Below the pieces are notes generated by a model that was not told the origin of the DNA, did no database searches, and was given only the letters and a program-made list of their open reading frames with translations. The position numbers were made by a program, and so were the translations under genes. Positions 6,931-9,623 of a stretch of DNA of 9,623 nucleotides are shown here, piece by piece. The first letter of the stretch is position 1. The number at the start of each line of letters is the position of its first letter. This stretch comes from Acidobacteriota bacterium (GTDB lineage Bacteria > Acidobacteriota > Blastocatellia > Pyrinomonadales > Pyrinomonadaceae), in the NCBI GenBank assembly GCA_023415725.1, contig JAEZJR010000057.1:1-9623 (forward strand), in the 5' to 3' direction.

Positions 6931-7778
6931 TTCGTTTGGCTTGCTAGCTGACTTCGGAATTGTGCCTCCGTGCGCTCAAGCATTTCGAGGTACCCCTTCG
7001 GATCGATGAACGGATTCATATTCGGGTTAGCTTTCCGACTCTCCAGTTTTTCAGCCATCTCGAAAGCTCTCGCGTGCGAGGAGAGGAACAGATCCACCTT
7101 CAGAGCCTTTAGACGCCGGAAAGTTCTTTCGTAGTCGCTCACGATCTGCGGATGCTCTTTGTTGCCGACCAACGTGTAACCCGGAGCCGTCACACTGCAA
7201 ACGAAAACGGCGTTGAGTTTCTTGCCTCCATCGTCGACCTTGGTCGTCCAGGTGGTGCAGCCCTTCGTGTGCCCGGGCGTCACCAAGGCCGTCATCGTCG
7301 TACTGCCCAGTTTAAGACTCCAACCGTCTTTGAATGTCTTATCAGCTGTCGCCGGCTCGAAAGGGAACCGGTCCGCGAAGTTCGGGTCTCCCTTGCCTCC
7401 CCGTGCGAGCAGCTTCGCGTCTTCCTCGCTTACGTAGAGTTTCGCTTTGGTCAGTCGCTTCAGCTCCGCGATGCCGGCGACATGGTCGTAGTGGGCGTGG
7501 CTGATGACGAGGGCTTTTACATCCTCGAGCTTGAATCCAAGCTTAGCGATGTTGGCTTTGATCTGCGGCACCGTCTCGAGCATCCCGCTGTCGAGCAGGA
7601 TGTGACCTTTCGGCGTCGTGATCAGATACGACGCTAGATCCGCCGCCCCAACGTAATACACATTCCCCGCGATCCGGAACGGCTCGACGGGCCGATTCCA
7701 CGCTTGTTCCGTTTCGGAAAGCTGGGCAAAAACACAGGCTGATAAAAGGAAGATAACCGCGAGAATACGAAAGCTCAT
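6927..7778 (-). CDS. Exported subclass-B3-type metallo-beta-lactamase-fold hydrolase
   Basis: A protein of 283 residues with the full di-zinc site: H94, H96, D98 and H99 in SHAHYDHVAG, H170 in TPGHTKGCTTW, and H235 in LSSHARAF. Features specific to B3 enzymes (L1/THIN-B type) include WNRPVEPFRIAGNVYYVG near the N-terminus, SYLITTPKGHILLDSG, SVTAPGYTLVGN and the IVSDYERTFRRL segment. It therefore probably hydrolyses beta-lactams or a related cyclic amide; the natural substrate may differ. The N-terminus is a signal peptide with two readings: signal peptidase I after VFA18, or a lipobox LSAC with C15 as a lipoprotein anchor. Other exported proteins here end in AQ or SQ, favouring the first. The start overlaps the sigma gene stop as ATGA, and the stop overlaps the nuclease start the same way. 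Confidence 0.9.
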   Translation of the reverse strand: MSFRILAVIFLLSACVFAQLSETEQAWNRPVEPFRIAGNVYYVGAADLASYLITTPKGHILLDSGMLETVPQIKANIAKLGFKLEDVKALVISHAHYDHVAGIAELKRLTKAKLYVSEEDAKLLARGGKGDPNFADRFPFEPATADKTFKDGWSLKLGSTTMTALVTPGHTKGCTTWTTKVDDGGKKLNAVFVCSVTAPGYTLVGNKEHPQIVSDYERTFRRLKALKVDLFLSSHARAFEMAEKLESRKANPNMNPFIDPKGYLEMLERTEAQFRSQLASQTK

Positions 7779-9037
7779 TCCGGAGATGTTAGCATCTCGA
7801 TCTTTCGCTTTAGAAACCTGCGGACGGTATCGTTGCTTGTGAGTTCCGCCGCTCGATCATAAGCGGAGACCGCTTCTTCACGGCGGCGAGCTTCGCTGAG
7901 GAAATGAGCTTTCGTGATATGGAACAAGTTGAACGAGGTCATCAGGAAATGTTGACCAAGTTCGCCGAGCTTCACTAACGCCTTTTCGGGCCCGTGGATC
8001 TGCCCGAGCGCGACGATGCGGTTGAGTTCGACGACAGGTGAGAATCGCCGTGATTGAAGGACGTCGTAGCAGCCGATGATTCGCTGCCAGTTGGTCGAGT
8101 CGAAGTCCGGGGCCATCACGTGTATCGAGGCGATCTCCGCCTCGAGATGGTAATCGGTGAATTCATCGCCCGCAGCAGCCTTTCGAAATTGCTCGAGCCC
8201 GCGGGCGATCATCCGCTTGTCCCATTTAGAGCGGTCCTGTTGCGAAAGCAGGAGCAGATCGCCTTGAATATCAGTCCGCGTCGCGAGCCGGGCCGCTTGG
8301 AACAGGAAAAGCGCTGCGGCCGCGTGGACCTTCGGCAGGGAAGTCATCGGATGAGCGGCAACGGTCTCAGCCAGCCTGATCGCCTCGAAGCATGGATCGC
8401 GGCGGATCAGGTCTTCGCCCTCGCTCGCCGAGTAACCCTCGTTGAACATCAGGTAAAGCACACGCAGCACCGCGTCGAGCCTTTCTCTCAGTTCCTCTCC
8501 GGCCGGTATCTCCAGAGATGTTGTTTGCAGTTTCTGCTTCGCCCGCGTTAGCAGCTTCGCGATCGTGTCCTCTTTGGCGAGATAAGCGCGTGCGATCTCA
8601 CGCACGCCGAAGCCGCCGACCACCTTGAGCGTCAGCGCGACCTGAGAATCGGGTGGTATCTCCGGGCTGCAGCACGCAAAGATCATCCGCAGCTGGTCTT
8701 CGTTCAACTCACCGTCGTATCGCGGCTCACCGGTCGACGGCATCACCGGCTCCGCAAAGCCATCGTCATCGATGCTCCCGCCGCTCCATTTGCTATGCCG
8801 GCGAAGGGAATCGAGCACACGATTCTTCGCGACCTGCGTGAGCCAAGCGCTTGGGTTCTCAGGTATGCCGGAGGTCGGCCATTTCCGCATCGCGGCGATC
8901 ATCGCTTCCTGCACCGCGTCCTCGATCAGGTCGATGTGCTCGACCCCGAAATGTCGCGCCAAAACGGAAACCATCTGCCCGGCTTTACGCCTGAACAGAT
9001 GGTCTACTCTGTCGCGAATCTCCGATTCCGCGTGCAT
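7775..9037 (-). CDS. ECF sigma factor, ECF42-like (DUF6596/TPR C-terminal extension)
   Basis: A protein of 420 residues, about twice the length of a minimal ECF sigma. Region sigma2 is at about 8-82 (IEDAVQEAMIAAMRKW, NPSAWLTQVAKNRVLDSLRR), and it contacts core polymerase and the -10 element. Region sigma4 is at about 115-172 (RMIFACCSPEIPPDSQVAL, GVREIARAYLAKEDTIAKLL, RAKQKL), and it contacts the -35 element. From about 183 the DUF6596-type extension begins (RVLYLMFNEGYSASEGEDL), followed by TPR-like helices to about 415. This architecture is that of ECF42, which normally lacks an anti-sigma factor and is paired with DGPF proteins; the extension is thought to control activity. The DGPF gene is directly upstream (2-nt gap) and no anti-sigma gene is present. 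Target genes, including whether it reads its own operon, cannot be told from the sequence. Confidence 0.92.
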   Translation of the reverse strand: MHAESEIRDRVDHLFRRKAGQMVSVLARHFGVEHIDLIEDAVQEAMIAAMRKWPTSGIPENPSAWLTQVAKNRVLDSLRRHSKWSGGSIDDDGFAEPVMPSTGEPRYDGELNEDQLRMIFACCSPEIPPDSQVALTLKVVGGFGVREIARAYLAKEDTIAKLLTRAKQKLQTTSLEIPAGEELRERLDAVLRVLYLMFNEGYSASEGEDLIRRDPCFEAIRLAETVAAHPMTSLPKVHAAAALFLFQAARLATRTDIQGDLLLLSQQDRSKWDKRMIARGLEQFRKAAAGDEFTDYHLEAEIASIHVMAPDFDSTNWQRIIGCYDVLQSRRFSPVVELNRIVALGQIHGPEKALVKLGELGQHFLMTSFNLFHITKAHFLSEARRREEAVSAYDRAAELTSNDTVRRFLKRKIEMLTSPE

Positions 9038-9039
9038 TT

Positions 9040-9393
9040 TTACTGCGTCGGTTCGATCTCCCTAAGTTCGATCCGCCCGCCGTATTTCAGGTGCGGGCAT
9101 TCTCGCGAGATCTCGACCGCTTCATTGTAATCGGCCGCTTTTACGGCGAAAAAGCCTCCGATCACTTCTTTGGCTTCGGTGTACGGGCCGTCTGCGATGC
9201 GGAAATCTCCGTTCCACCCGGCAAGGTGACGTCCGCCCTCGTCGCGGAGTTTCTGGCCTCCGGCGAATTTACCTTCGGCTTCCAGCTTTTTTCTCCATGC
9301 GATGTATTCGCCGATGATCTTCTCGAAGTCTTCAGGCGAAAAGTCGGCAAAATCCGAGGGGTGCTCGTGCAGCAAAAGTAGATATTCAGGCAT
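9040..9393 (-). CDS. DGPF/YCII-related domain protein, partner of the ECF42-like sigma factor
   Basis: A protein of 117 residues in the YCII/DGPF superfamily, small cytoplasmic alpha-beta ferredoxin-like proteins common beside ECF42 sigma genes; their biochemical role is unresolved. It starts MPEYLLLLHE, typical of the family, and carries DGPYTEAKEVIGGFF at 68-82, the DGPF motif with Tyr in place of the usual Phe. The end ECPHLKYGGRIELREIEP matches the family C-terminus. It has a strong SD (TAAGGAGA, 9 bases before ATG), the best in the window, and is the first gene of the four-gene operon. The sigma ATG follows its TAA after 2 bases. Confidence 0.92.
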   Translation of the reverse strand: MPEYLLLLHEHPSDFADFSPEDFEKIIGEYIAWRKKLEAEGKFAGGQKLRDEGGRHLAGWNGDFRIADGPYTEAKEVIGGFFAVKAADYNEAVEISRECPHLKYGGRIELREIEPTQ

Positions 9394-9402
9394 TGTTCTG
9401 GG

Positions 9403-9410
9403 TCTCCTTA
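9403..9410 (-). promoter_or_regulatory. Strong ribosome binding site for the operon's first gene
   Basis: On the minus strand TAAGGAGA precedes the ATG at 9393 by 9 bases. No other start in the window has such a site; downstream operon genes appear to rely on overlap with the preceding stop. It fixes the start of the DGPF gene. Confidence 0.8.
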
Positions 9411-9421
9411 TTCGTATATTT

Positions 9422-9448
9422 CCGTGGATCCGATGCTATGTTCCACGG
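9422..9448. promoter_or_regulatory. 7-bp perfect inverted repeat upstream of the operon (operator or leader hairpin candidate)
   Basis: CCGTGGA at 9422-9428 is the exact inverse of TCCACGG at 9442-9448, with 13 bases between. It lies 29-55 bases before the operon's first ATG and upstream of the SD. The minus strand through it contains GGAACA (9444-9439), resembling the -35 of many ECF promoters, and ATATACG (9419-9413) downstream, but the spacing is not ideal for a promoter. An 8-base direct repeat GATCCGAT occurs at 9427-9434 and 9496-9503. Role unproven. Confidence 0.4.
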
Positions 9449-9502
9449 CAAATAAACGAACGGGGATGGGAGGAATGGACAGCTACCGGAAAATAGATCC
9501 GA

Positions 9503-9623
9503 TCATTTTTTGGGGCCTTTGATCTTCAAGGCTTTTTTGACCTTTTCGTGCCCGTGCTTATATTTGACAGCGTCTTTATGGGCGCCGTTATGCCGCACCC
9601 AGGCGAGTATGGTGCCGTCGTCC
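9503..9623 (-). CDS. C-terminal end of a Lys/His-rich hypothetical protein (5' end outside window)
   Basis: On the minus strand the frame is open from the window edge (first full codon at 9622) to TGA at 9505-9503, giving 39 residues: it starts DDGTILAWVRHNG and ends with a basic tail (KKALKIKGPKK). No start codon is in view because the gene is cut by the window. The tail is rich in Lys and His, as in a small nucleic-acid-binding protein, but I do not recognise a family. It lies 109 bases upstream of the DGPF gene on the same strand with no clear terminator between, so it could be co-transcribed with the operon or be an independent gene. Confidence 0.55.
   Translation of the reverse strand, partial: DDGTILAWVRHNGAHKDAVKYKHGHEKVKKALKIKGPKK

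Noticed and set aside
7152..7637. A 161-codon plus-strand open frame opposite the MBL gene, and similar frames opposite the sigma gene (8054-8551)
   Set aside because: Both are antisense to strongly recognised genes and have the Arg-rich composition of shadow frames.
9302..9496. A 64-codon plus-strand frame crossing the operon leader
   Set aside because: It overlaps the DGPF gene, its SD and the inverted repeat, and has no supporting ribosome site or motif.

Overview
The window is gene-dense DNA from a Gram-negative-type bacterium, moderately GC-rich by eye. Most translation starts lack a Shine-Dalgarno (SD) sequence, and several proteins carry signal peptides for export. Three features together point, by inference, to Acidobacteriota (Blastocatellia-like): a secreted HExxH/TPR protein with a cysteine-paired C-terminal repeat, a free-standing DsbD-alpha domain, and an ECF42-type sigma factor. 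No single gene proves this. No tRNA, rRNA, CRISPR array, insertion sequence or phage gene was seen, and no gene-free stretch exceeds about 110 bases.

Layout. 1-240 (+): 3' end of an unrecognised gene, followed by a hairpin terminator at 283-313. 331-1349 (+): two small genes, a membrane-anchored protein of unknown function and a secreted DsbD-alpha-like domain. 1350-3674 (-): a large secreted gluzincin-type peptidase-like protein with TPRs and a duplicated C-terminal domain; its stop codon directly abuts the stop of the DsbD-like gene. 3735-4565 (-): pgeF. 4564-4941 (+): acpS. The pgeF and acpS start codons overlap head to head. A hairpin at 4943-4981 separates acpS from the end of the next operon.

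4999-9393 (-): a tight four-gene operon, transcribed right to left: DGPF/YCII-domain protein, ECF42-like sigma factor with a long C-terminal extension, exported subclass-B3-type metallo-beta-lactamase, exported OB-fold plus DNase-like nuclease. The junctions are 2 nt, a 4-nt ATGA overlap and another 4-nt ATGA overlap. The first gene has the only strong SD in the window. Its upstream region contains a 7-bp perfect inverted repeat. 9503-9623 (-): the C-terminal end of a further lysine/histidine-rich gene.

How the genes may work together. DGPF plus ECF42 is a known regulatory pairing, normally without an anti-sigma gene, and none is present here. The unusual part is that its reading frames run directly into two exported hydrolases. 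This suggests one regulated unit that makes a transcription switch and two extracytoplasmic enzymes; that functional link is inference. pgeF and acpS are housekeeping genes for cell-wall quality control and for activation of acyl carrier protein.
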